Origin: Bacillus sp. SKDU12
Lineage (GTDB): Bacteria > Bacillota > Bacilli > Bacillales > Bacillaceae
Direction: 5' to 3'
Assembly (NCBI RefSeq): GCF_010093085.1
Contig: NZ_MSRC01000014.1
Coordinates: 1 to 41,346, forward strand
Length of the DNA: 41,346 nucleotides
Shown piece after piece: positions 21,676 through 29,300 of the stretch. The notes under the pieces are model-generated. The model searched no databases and was not told the DNA's origin. It worked only from the letters and a program-made list of their open reading frames with translations. Position numbers and translations under genes: made by a program. How positions within the stretch are numbered: position 1 is the first letter of the stretch; each line of letters begins with the position of its first letter.

Positions 21676-22593
21676 ATGCCGACATTCGATCCAAACAATG
21701 TATTATTGCAAGACGCAGTAAACGGGAAGGTCCCAACTGAACAAGGAACGCTAGTTTTAAAGGAGTTTATGACGCAATCAGCTGTCACGAAACTCGCAAA
21801 ATATGAAGAAATGAGTAAGCCGGAGAAGGAATTCACGTACTTGGCTTCTGGACCAGGAGCTTACTGGGTTGGAGAAGGCGAGAGAATCCAAACTTCTAAG
21901 GCTCAATGGTTAACAGCAAAAATGATTTCAAAGAAATTGGGTGTCATTATCCCTGTTTCTAAAGAATTCTTGCGCTACTCTGTAACAGATTTCTTCACAC
22001 AAATGCGCCCGGCTATCGCTGAAGCCTTTGCTATTAAATTCGATCAGGCTGCGTTATTCGGTGTCGATTCACCATTTGGTCAAGGTGTTTCTGTATTTGA
22101 AAAAATTAAGGAATCCGGTAACACTGTTGCTTTAAACTCACTTGGCAACCTATATGACGAGCTTAATGGAGTAATGGCTTTAGTTGAGGATGCGGATAAG
22201 GATGTAAACGGCTTTACTACTACACGCCGATTCCGTCAAAAACTTCGCGGTACTAAGGATGGTAACGGGCTTCCAATCTTCAACGATGCAACAGATGGCG
22301 CAACACAACAGGCTCTTGGTCTTCCGATCGGATATGTTGATTCTAAGTCATGGGATTACGAAAAAGCGGCATTACTTGCGGCTGACTGGAATTATACGCG
22401 CTACGGCATCCCACAAGGTATGGAATATAAAGTCTCTGAGGATGCAACACTGACAACAATTGTTGATGCTGATGGCAACCCAATCAACTTGTATGAGCGT
22501 GACATGGTTGCTCTTCGTGTGACTCAGCAAGTCGGTTTCATGACATTGACTGATGATGCGTTTGCAGCTATTGCTCCAGCAACGGAGGCGTAA
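21676..22593 (+). CDS. Major capsid protein (HK97 fold)
   Basis: The 305-aa protein carries Phage_capsid features: VLLQDAVNGKVPTEQGTLVL, GAYWVGEGERIQTSKAQW, KKLGVIIPVSKEFLRYS (the P-domain spine entry), AIKFDQAALFG, and a C-terminal ERDMVALRVTQQVGFMT, the E-loop and A-domain strands. It lacks the long N-terminal Delta domain of HK97 because the scaffold is separate. Strong GGAGGG ribosome site. Confidence 0.94.
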   Translation: MPTFDPNNVLLQDAVNGKVPTEQGTLVLKEFMTQSAVTKLAKYEEMSKPEKEFTYLASGPGAYWVGEGERIQTSKAQWLTAKMISKKLGVIIPVSKEFLRYSVTDFFTQMRPAIAEAFAIKFDQAALFGVDSPFGQGVSVFEKIKESGNTVALNSLGNLYDELNGVMALVEDADKDVNGFTTTRRFRQKLRGTKDGNGLPIFNDATDGATQQALGLPIGYVDSKSWDYEKAALLAADWNYTRYGIPQGMEYKVSEDATLTTIVDADGNPINLYERDMVALRVTQQVGFMTLTDDAFAAIAPATEA

Positions 22594-22597
22594 GCGT

Positions 22598-22933
22598 ATG
22601 GGATACACATCTAAAAACTATAAGACAAATAACGGCGACAAATTGGTGATCGGCGGCGAATTAGAAATTAAATCAGGCGCAAAAGTGACCGGCTTGCCCG
22701 GTTCGACGCCTGCTGCTAAAAGTATTACTTCTGAGATGATCGGCGATGGAGAAGTGAAAAACATCAATATCGGTGACGGATCTGTTCAGAACCGAAACAT
22801 CGGAACTGGCAGTGTGCAAAATGCCAATATTGGTGCAAAGGCTGTTACGTTAGCCAAACTTGGTGATGATGTAACTGCCAAACTCACTGATATTGAAAAC
22901 CGTCTGAAAGCACTGGAAGGAGGAAGCGCGTGA
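22598..22933 (+). CDS. Head fibre/decoration protein
   Basis: The 111-aa protein has a short N-terminal capsid-binding-like region, then a series of degenerate repeats (DGEVKNINIG, DGSVQNRNIG, TGSVQNANIG) and a C-terminal coiled coil (LTDIENRLKALEGG). This matches the phage head-fibre family (phi29 gp8.5-like): trimeric spikes on capsomers. It begins five bases after the capsid gene with GGAGGCG. Confidence 0.8.
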   Translation: MGYTSKNYKTNNGDKLVIGGELEIKSGAKVTGLPGSTPAAKSITSEMIGDGEVKNINIGDGSVQNRNIGTGSVQNANIGAKAVTLAKLGDDVTAKLTDIENRLKALEGGSA

Positions 22934-22934
22934 T

Positions 22935-23186
22935 ATGAAAGCATCTAACGGTTCTAAAACAATAGAATGCACTGAAAAGGCTTTTGAAGTGGTTTATTCT
23001 CATATCGGCTTTAAGAGAGTGGATGAGGTCAAGAAGCCAGCTGCCGATCTTCTTGATATGACAGAGGCCCAGCTGCAGAAAGTAAACAAAGATGAGATTA
23101 TTGCTTTCCTGAAAGAGAATGAATACGAGTTTGATCCCAAAGCGCCTAAAGACGAACTGATCAGGATTGTCTTGGGGGAAGAGTAG
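22935..23186 (+). CDS. Small head-region protein with HeH/SAP-like tail (83 aa)
   Basis: The C-terminal half (MTEAQLQKVNKDEIIAFLKE, EYEFDPKAPKDELIRIVL) resembles the HeH/LEM-like helix-extended-loop-helix fold found in phage head-tail genes, including the skin YqbF region. The N-terminal half is a small beta-rich segment. It probably occupies a structural or DNA-proximal role in head completion. GGAGG lies before ATG. Confidence 0.7.
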   Translation: MKASNGSKTIECTEKAFEVVYSHIGFKRVDEVKKPAADLLDMTEAQLQKVNKDEIIAFLKENEYEFDPKAPKDELIRIVLGEE

Positions 23187-23194
23187 GTGATTCA

Positions 23195-23494
23195 ATGGAC
23201 ATCGGACAAGTAAAGCGAATGACAGGGATTAAGACAGATAGACATGACGAATATTTGTCTGAAATAGTCCCTAACTTGATTGAGTATGCCAGTGACTTTT
23301 GTAATAACAGTTTCGATCCGGAGGCTTTGCCAGCTGGCGTGAAGCTTTTTGTTGCGAAGGCTGCAGAATATAATATGACTCCTTCTGGACTCTCGGGAAG
23401 AAACATGGGGGATGTGTCGTATTCGTACAACACAGAATTTCCTCGGTACATCACAAAACACCTTACGCCATATCGAAGGCTGAGAGTTAAATGA
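23195..23494 (+). CDS. Head-tail connector (gp15/gp6-like, YqbG family)
   Basis: The 99-aa helical protein is typical of phage head-completion adaptors (HK97 gp6, SPP1 gp15): MTGIKTDRHDEYLSEIVPNL, LIEYASDFCNNSF and FVAKAAEYNMTPSGL, with a C-terminal extension (PRYITKHLTPYRRLRVK) that would insert against the portal. It follows the capsid block and overlaps the head-closure gene by 4 bases. Confidence 0.85.
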   Translation: MDIGQVKRMTGIKTDRHDEYLSEIVPNLIEYASDFCNNSFDPEALPAGVKLFVAKAAEYNMTPSGLSGRNMGDVSYSYNTEFPRYITKHLTPYRRLRVK

Positions 23495-23835
23495 TTTATG
23501 AGGAATTCCCCCACGAAATCACGTTTCAGCGGATGGGCAAGGTGCCGGACGGCGGCGGTGGTTATGAAGAAGCCTATGTCGATTACATCACAACAGAAGC
23601 TTTAGTCAGTGGCGTCAGTTCCCGGGAGTTTTATCAGGCTCAGCAACTGCAAAACCCGGTTGAATGCAATGTGTATTTCCCTTATCGGACTGATATCGAG
23701 AAAACAATGAGGATTATTTACGAGAACAAGATCCTCATTCTCAAATCAGAGCCAATTGATCAAGGCGGTATGCATGAGGTCTTGAATTTGAAATGTCAGG
23801 AGTCGGGGGTGCTGAAGTCTAATGGCGAGAGTTAG
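23491..23835 (+). CDS. Head closure protein (SPP1 gp16/YqbH family)
   Basis: The 114-aa beta-barrel protein fits Phage_H_T_join: ITFQRMGKVPDGGGGYEEAY, VSGVSSREFYQAQQLQNPVE and DIEKTMRIIYENKILILKSE. It plugs the connector and provides the platform for tail attachment. It overlaps both neighbours, indicating coupled synthesis. Confidence 0.88.
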   Translation: MIYEEFPHEITFQRMGKVPDGGGGYEEAYVDYITTEALVSGVSSREFYQAQQLQNPVECNVYFPYRTDIEKTMRIIYENKILILKSEPIDQGGMHEVLNLKCQESGVLKSNGES

Positions 23836-24238
23836 CGGCAGATGGGTCCGGCAAATGCGCAGAGCGACTGAAGAGTTCAGGAACAATGTGATTGAAGAAG
23901 CCAAACGGATTGTAACTGACACGGCCGAGCTGATTTATAGCAACGCCGTTTTAAATGCTCCAACTGCCATGATAGATGGCGGGAACTTGAAAAATTCAAT
24001 AGAAATCGATTATCGTGACGGCGGCTTAACGGCCGTTATTTCTGTCGGTGCAGAGTATGCAATTTATGTCGAATACGGTACCGGAATTTATGCGGAGGAC
24101 GGAGGCGGCCGGCAGACTCCTTGGGTCTATTATGACACCAAGCTTAACAAATGGGTTATGACACGGGGGATGCGGGCCCAGCCGTTCTGGAATCCGTCTA
24201 TTGAGGAAGGTATGCGCTACTTCGCCAGTCAAATGTGA
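23822..24238 (+). CDS. Tail completion protein, HK97-gp10/YqbI-like
   Basis: The 138-aa protein has an N-terminal helix (RRATEEFRNNVIEEAKRIV), LKNSIEIDYRDGGLTAVISV and EYAIYVEYGTGIYA, characteristic of the HK97 gp10 family, and PFWNPSIEEGM at the C-terminus. It probably caps the head-proximal end of the tail tube. GTCGGGGGTG lies upstream, and the ATG falls within the end of the preceding gene. Confidence 0.88.
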   Translation: MARVSGRWVRQMRRATEEFRNNVIEEAKRIVTDTAELIYSNAVLNAPTAMIDGGNLKNSIEIDYRDGGLTAVISVGAEYAIYVEYGTGIYAEDGGGRQTPWVYYDTKLNKWVMTRGMRAQPFWNPSIEEGMRYFASQM

Positions 24239-24256
24239 TAGAAAGGGGCTGTCATA

Positions 24257-24655
24257 ATGCGGTCAGCCATGTGGCCGTTGCAGACGGCTATATTTCAAAG
24301 GCTATCAACTGATGAAGAGCTGAATGCACGCGTTACTGGTGTGCTTGATGCAGTCTCGAAAGATCAGAAAAAGCCATATGTAACAACGGGCGATGATGAC
24401 GTTTCGCCATTTGAAACAAAAACGTCTAAAGGTGAGATCATCAATGTTGTTCTCCATTGCTGGAGCGATTACAACGGCAAAAAAGAAGCGATGCAAATCC
24501 TTGATTTGATGCTGCAAGCAATAACGAGAGAGCCCCTAGAAATAGAGGGCTTTTCTTTATGCCGTTCTGAGATGCGCAGCATGCAGGTAATCGCCGATAT
24601 TGACGGGTACACGCGTCACGGCATTCTGAGAATGCGCTTTACAATAAACAATTGA
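24257..24655 (+). CDS. Tail-to-head joining protein (DUF3168, SPP1 gp17-like)
   Basis: The 132-aa protein has the DUF3168 tail terminator pattern: WPLQTAIFQRLSTDEELNAR near the N-terminus, PYVTTGDDDVSPFETKTSKG, VVLHCWSDYNGKKEAMQILD and LRMRFTINN at the end. A hexamer is expected to terminate the tail tube and bind the connector. AAAGGGG precedes ATG. Confidence 0.88.
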   Translation: MRSAMWPLQTAIFQRLSTDEELNARVTGVLDAVSKDQKKPYVTTGDDDVSPFETKTSKGEIINVVLHCWSDYNGKKEAMQILDLMLQAITREPLEIEGFSLCRSEMRSMQVIADIDGYTRHGILRMRFTINN

Positions 24656-24668
24656 GAGGATGAACAAA

Positions 24669-25181
24669 ATGCCGGAATTATTGAACGGTAAAGATGAGAT
24701 TTATTTTGTGCAGCCGATGGATGCAAAAGGAACAGACGGACTGTTCATCGCCTTTCAAACAGAAGGTTCACATACAAAAGAACAGGACACGTTGGATGAA
24801 TCCACAAAGTCAGGCCGTATTGTCGGTTACGGAACAAAAAACGAATCTTTTGAGCTGACTTATTATGCTGCTGTTTCAGACCCGGGACAGGAAGCAATTG
24901 AGACAGCTTACGACAATGAAAAGGCAATTAAGGTCTGGAAGGTCAATAAAAACAAAAATAAAAATGATAAACACAATGCTGTCTATGGTCATGCAATTAT
25001 TGAAAGTTTGGAATTCAGTCAGCCGCAAGATGGGTTTGTTGAAGTTTCGATAACTCTTCCTGTACTCGGAAAAACATTTAAAGGTGAATTGCCCCCTCTG
25101 CCGGACGAAGTGTTAGCAGCAATTGAATCATCCGCCGGCGCGACTAAATTTGAGGACTTCGGCAACACAACTACACCCTAA
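24669..25181 (+). CDS. Major tail tube protein (short form)
   Basis: The 170-aa protein has the tail-tube fold typical of SPP1 gp17.1-type proteins (FIAFQTEGSHTKEQDTLDES, GYGTKNESFELTYYAAV, LEFSQPQDGFVEVSITLPV). GAGAGG at proper distance selects ATG 24669 rather than ATG 24660. The zero frame ends at CCC-TAA-G. A +1 slip there continues into an Ig/FN3-like domain (25180-25437), so two tube proteins are expected, as described for SPP1 gp17.1 and gp17.1*. The short form should be the abundant one. Confidence 0.93.
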   Translation: MPELLNGKDEIYFVQPMDAKGTDGLFIAFQTEGSHTKEQDTLDESTKSGRIVGYGTKNESFELTYYAAVSDPGQEAIETAYDNEKAIKVWKVNKNKNKNDKHNAVYGHAIIESLEFSQPQDGFVEVSITLPVLGKTFKGELPPLPDEVLAAIESSAGATKFEDFGNTTTP

Positions 25182-25182
25182 G
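25176..25182 (+). promoter_or_regulatory. Programmed +1 ribosomal frameshift site
   Basis: The last sense codon CCC is followed by TAA then G. A peptidyl-tRNA-Pro shift of +1 places it on CCT and resumes at AAG-GCG-CCC. The +1 frame is open for 85 codons and encodes a recognisable beta-sandwich with no plausible start of its own. The same CCC-stop context is known for phage tail/capsid +1 recoding (Listeria PSA, SPP1-type phages). Confidence 0.85.
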
Positions 25183-25437
25183 GCGCCCCAAAATCTATCG
25201 TTCACGGCTACGACTGACAGTGTGACCGTGAAATGGGATGCGGTAGATGGGGCATCTTCATATAAGGTATACAGGGGAGCGAGCAAGCAACTGGACGCAA
25301 CTGTCACAGATACATCCCACACCTTGAAAGATATTACAGCTGATACGAAACTGACGGTCAATGTCTCTGCTGTGAACATCGCGGGCGAATCCTCGATGAC
25401 TGAAATTGTTACGCAAACACAAGCGGTTACATCTTAA
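25180..25437 (+). CDS. FN3/Ig-like C-terminal extension of the tail tube protein (+1 frame)
   Basis: The extension is 85 residues, giving a 255-aa long form. It begins KAPQNLSFTATTDSVTVKWD, then GASSYKVYRG, the typical FN3 strand pattern, and VNVSAVNIAGESSM near the end. Such domains protrude from the tail surface and are thought to help attach to cell-wall carbohydrates. No Shine-Dalgarno or credible start codon precedes it, supporting synthesis only by recoding. Confidence 0.85.
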   Translation, partial: KAPQNLSFTATTDSVTVKWDAVDGASSYKVYRGASKQLDATVTDTSHTLKDITADTKLTVNVSAVNIAGESSMTEIVTQTQAVTS

Positions 25438-25466
25438 AGTACCCCCGCACAAATAAAGAAACATAG

Positions 25467-25495
25467 GAGCTCGGCTGTTGCTAGGGCTCTTTTTA
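25467..25495 (+). terminator. Attenuator-type terminator after the tail tube gene
   Basis: GAGCTC (25467-25472) pairs with GGGCTC (25484-25489, one G-U pair), followed by TTTTTT-AA. It stands inside the late operon between the highly expressed tube gene and the chaperone genes, so partial termination could lower distal expression. Confidence 0.7.
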
Positions 25496-25522
25496 ATACG
25501 AAAATTTGGAGGTTTTATTTAA

Positions 25523-26035
25523 ATGGCTCACTTAACAATTGACGGAAAAGATTATGCTGCGCGCTGTGATTTTGCATTCGATAGAACAGCAAACGAGAAA
25601 TATGCGAAAGAAGATAAAAACGGTGACAAATCAGGCGGCACATTAACGATTTACAACAGCTTACTTAATGATGATGCTGTTTATCTTTCTGCTTTTTGGG
25701 ATTGCGCACTTGCTCACTTGAAAAAAGGCAAACCGTCTGTTGAACAGATCGAGGATGCTATTGCAAAAATCATTGAAGAAGATGAAACTGGAAACGCCGT
25801 TGATGAGATGGTGAAAGAAGCTTTTAACACACTGGATTCAGCAGGTTTTTTCAAAGGAAAGATCCGTCAGCAATGGAAGATGATGAGCAAACTGTCGAAA
25901 CCGAAGAAGGTCAGCCCGAACGAGACTCCGGAAATGGAAGCGAAACGTCTAGAGGAAGACGAAATGAACAAGGGCATGCTGAAGACGATGGAGGAAGCCT
26001 ACAAAGAGAAGACGGGATCGACTATCTCCAAGTAA
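25523..26035 (+). CDS. Tail assembly chaperone (gpG-like)
   Basis: The 170-aa protein resembles Phage_TAC-type chaperones: HLTIDGKDYAARCDFAFDRT, TLTIYNSLLNDDAVYLSAFW and VDEMVKEAFNTLDSAGFF, followed by a charged tail. It lies between tail tube and tape-measure genes and overlaps a -1 frame encoding the partner domain, as in lambda gpG/gpGT and SPP1 gp17.5/17.5*. It coats the tape measure during tail assembly. GGAGG lies upstream. Confidence 0.88.
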   Translation: MAHLTIDGKDYAARCDFAFDRTANEKYAKEDKNGDKSGGTLTIYNSLLNDDAVYLSAFWDCALAHLKKGKPSVEQIEDAIAKIIEEDETGNAVDEMVKEAFNTLDSAGFFKGKIRQQWKMMSKLSKPKKVSPNETPEMEAKRLEEDEMNKGMLKTMEEAYKEKTGSTISK

Positions 26036-26391
26036 TTGAAAATGCAGCTCGTTGGATGGGTGTCTATGACAACGATGTCATTATGTCATGGACTCCAAAC
26101 GAGTATAAACGGAAGCTAAAAGCAGCCAAGCTGCGTGAAATTGACGAAATAGAGTTGTTGGCGAGAAATGCTATGTTTCATCGCTATGCATTAAACGAAA
26201 AGAGACCAAAAGAATCAAAGATGTTTGACGCTAGAAAAGCGCGTAGAGAGCTTGAGCGGTCTCTGACAAGCGAGGAAAACAAATGGCGTGAATCAGACGT
26301 AAACAAGCTTGGTCCGAGAGCGAAAGGCGTACAGATGTTAAATGACGCTGTGCGGTCTTATTTCGGAATACAAACCAAAGAAAAGGGGTGA
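25846..26391 (+). CDS. gpT-like extension of the tail chaperone (-1 frame)
   Basis: The -1 frame is open from 25828 to a TGA at 26391. Its latter half encodes DYLQVIENAARWMGVYDNDV, SWTPNEYKRKLKAAKLREID, ELLARNAMFHRYAL, typical of the T part of gpGT proteins. The heptamer T-TTT-TTC at 25846-25852, in the gpG frame, is a canonical -1 slippery site. An internal ATG (25873) has a weak, distant purine tract and is less likely. A fused protein of about 290 aa is predicted if slippage occurs there. Confidence 0.75.
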   Translation, partial: FFQRKDPSAMEDDEQTVETEEGQPERDSGNGSETSRGRRNEQGHAEDDGGSLQREDGIDYLQVIENAARWMGVYDNDVIMSWTPNEYKRKLKAAKLREIDEIELLARNAMFHRYALNEKRPKESKMFDARKARRELERSLTSEENKWRESDVNKLGPRAKGVQMLNDAVRSYFGIQTKEKG

Positions 26392-26395
26392 GGGC

Positions 26396-29300
26396 ATGAT
26401 CGAGAGGCTTACTGCTGTTATAGAAGCTCAGACGCAGAGGTTCAACAGAAGTATGGACCGAGTCAATGACATGATGCGGCGCATGGCTGATACTCATACT
26501 GTTGAAGTCGAAGCGGAAATTGCAAGCTTCCAAGCGCGAGTTAGACAAGCTGAGCAGCAGATCGATAACTTTATTCATCGGCACGAAAGAACCCGAGTCG
26601 ATCTAGACGCAGACTCTGACGACGTACAAAGGGCCGTATCAGCCGCACGAGCAGAACTTGCATCATTGCCCAACCGGGTAACAACCAATATTAACGGGAA
26701 TACATCAGATTTAACTCGTGCAGTCGCTACTGCACAAACTGAGACGAGATCCTTACCGAATAGAGTATGGATCTTCATTGAAGCCCGTACGGATCGATTC
26801 GAAAACTCAATGAATCGTCTTGCGAAAATCACTAACTCTGTTTCAACTGTCATAGGTCATTCGCTTGCTGGGGCTTTTACATCTGCATTGCCTGCAATTT
26901 CTCCGGTTCTTGCCAGCATAACTGGGGCAATTGGTGCCTTGGGCCCTATGCTCGGAGTGGCAGCCGGCGGAGTTATGGGGTTAACCAGTGCATTTGCAAC
27001 AGCGGGAACAGGTGCGGTGGCTTTTGGAGCCCTTGCTGTGACTTCCATAGGAGATGTATTTAAAGCATCTGAAGACCTTTCAAAGCTGCAAGAGAAGCTG
27101 GATAATGCTACAAATGCAAAAGAGCGCGCTAAAATCATGGAGCAGATCAATAATCTGCAAAAATCTCTTGGAAAAGAAGAGAAAAAAGCGCTGGACACAT
27201 TGGAGGACTTCAAAAGCAACTGGCATGATATTGCTCAATCTGTACAGAAACCGATTTTAAAAACGTTCACGAGCTCGCTGACGACGTTTAAGGGCGTTCT
27301 GAATAGTTTGAGACCTATGTTCAAAAGCGTGGCAAATGGCGGCGTTACATTAGCAAAAAGCATGAATGCGGCGTTTAAAGACACCGACATGCGACGCTTT
27401 ATAGATTACATGAACAAAAACGCTGGTCAGGCCTTCGTTACGTTTGGGAAAATAGCCGGCAACGTCCTCAGAACAGTTATGAATCTGATTGTTGCTTTTG
27501 GACCTCTTGGAAATGACATGTCGGCCAGTCTGGAAAAGGCCACAGCTTCATGGGTGAAGTGGTCAGCCAATTTAGGTTCTTCGAAGAAGTTCCAAACGTT
27601 TATTGAATATGTCAAAACAAACGGTCCTAAATTATTGCAGATCATTACAAACTTTTCGGGCGGTCTTACAAAGCTGTTTACTGGATTCGCCCCTATGTCT
27701 CAGGACATGATGACATCCCTTGTCAACATGACTAAAAGGTTTAATGAATGGGCCGGCAGCGTCACGAAAACGAAAGAATTTCAGTCGTTTATTGACTATA
27801 TTAAAACGAACGGTCCGACTGTTTGGAGTACGATTGGTGAAATCGCCAAAACAATCATCAATTTGCTTGTTGGTATGGCGCCGTTAGGGCAATCCATCTT
27901 ACAAACGGTAAATGGATTTTTAAAATTCACAAACGCAGCAATGCAAGCTAACCCTGCTATCGGGCAATTCATTGCGGTTGGCATTTCATTGCTGGGTGCA
28001 TTAAGAGCGATAGTTCCTGCGATTGCCGCAGTTAGTGCAGTAACAAATGGATTTAAAGATTTTAAAGACGCTGCTCAATACTTGCGTGGGTTCAAAGATA
28101 CAGCTGCCGGCATTAAGTTGGCCGGGTTGATAACTCAATTAAAAGGAGCCACTGCAGCTATCGGTCGATTCATCGCAAAATACACGGTCATGGCTGCTCA
28201 AGCCACAGCAAATGCAGTTAAAATGGCAGCATCTTGGACAGCGATGAAAATCTCTGCTCTTGTATCTTCCCTAAAGAGCGGCATAGTTCAAATGGGTTTG
28301 TGGATCAAGAATATGACTGTTATGGCGGCGCAGTCGACTGCACAGGCAACACGAACGGCAACAGCATGGACAATCATGAAAATAAGCTCTTTTGTAACTT
28401 CCCTTAGAGCTGGGATAGTGCAGATGGGACTTTGGATCAAACAGATGGTTGTCATGGCTGCTCAGTCTGTGGCACAAGCGGCACGTATGGCAGCGGCGTG
28501 GACGGCAGCACAAATCAGCTCATTTTCATCTATGTTGGCAGCTGGAATCAAACAGATGATTGCTTTCGGAGCGCGTCTGGTTGTCTTAGCGGCTCAGGCG
28601 GCTGCAAACGCGGCGAGAATGGCAGCATCTTGGGTCATTGCTATGGGTCCTATTGGATGGATAACAGCGGCTGTAGTAGCTTTGGTTGTCCTGATCATTG
28701 CGAACTGGGATAAGATCAAGGCTTATACAATCAAAGTCTGGGGCGTTGTTTCTAAATGGCTTTCATCTGCTTGGACAGGGATTAAGAATGCGGCTTCGAA
28801 AGTATGGTCAGCTCTTGTCACGCTTATAAAGGCAAATTTCGAGTTGCAAAAAAAGATCGTCATGACCGTCTGGAATGCCGTGAAATCATTTGCTTCAAAA
28901 GTTTGGAACGGAATCAAAAACACCGTCACAAACATCTGGAATGGTTTGAAAAATGCAGCGTCAACAGCGTTTCTCTATATGAAAAACCAGATTGCAAACA
29001 GAATTCTAGCAACTAGAGAAAAGATACTCAGTGTCTGGAATGCCATAAAGAGCAAAGTGTCTGCGATATGGAATGCACTAAAATCTGCAGCATCAAACGC
29101 TTTTTTGTACATGAAGAACCAAATAGCAAACCGGATTTTGGCGACACGTGAAAAAATACTTAGCACTTGGAATGCAATTAAGAGTAAGGTTCAATCCATC
29201 TGGAACGGGATAAAATCAGCGGCGTCAAATGCGTTCCTCTACATGAAAAATCAGATCGCAAATCGCATAATTGCCACCCGGGAAAAGATAGTGAGTATTT

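Noticed and set aside
25873..26391. Independent gene starting at ATG 25873
   Set aside because: The purine tract is weak and about 11 bases away, and the first 50 residues are a low-complexity overprint of the chaperone gene. A -1 frameshift fusion explains it better.
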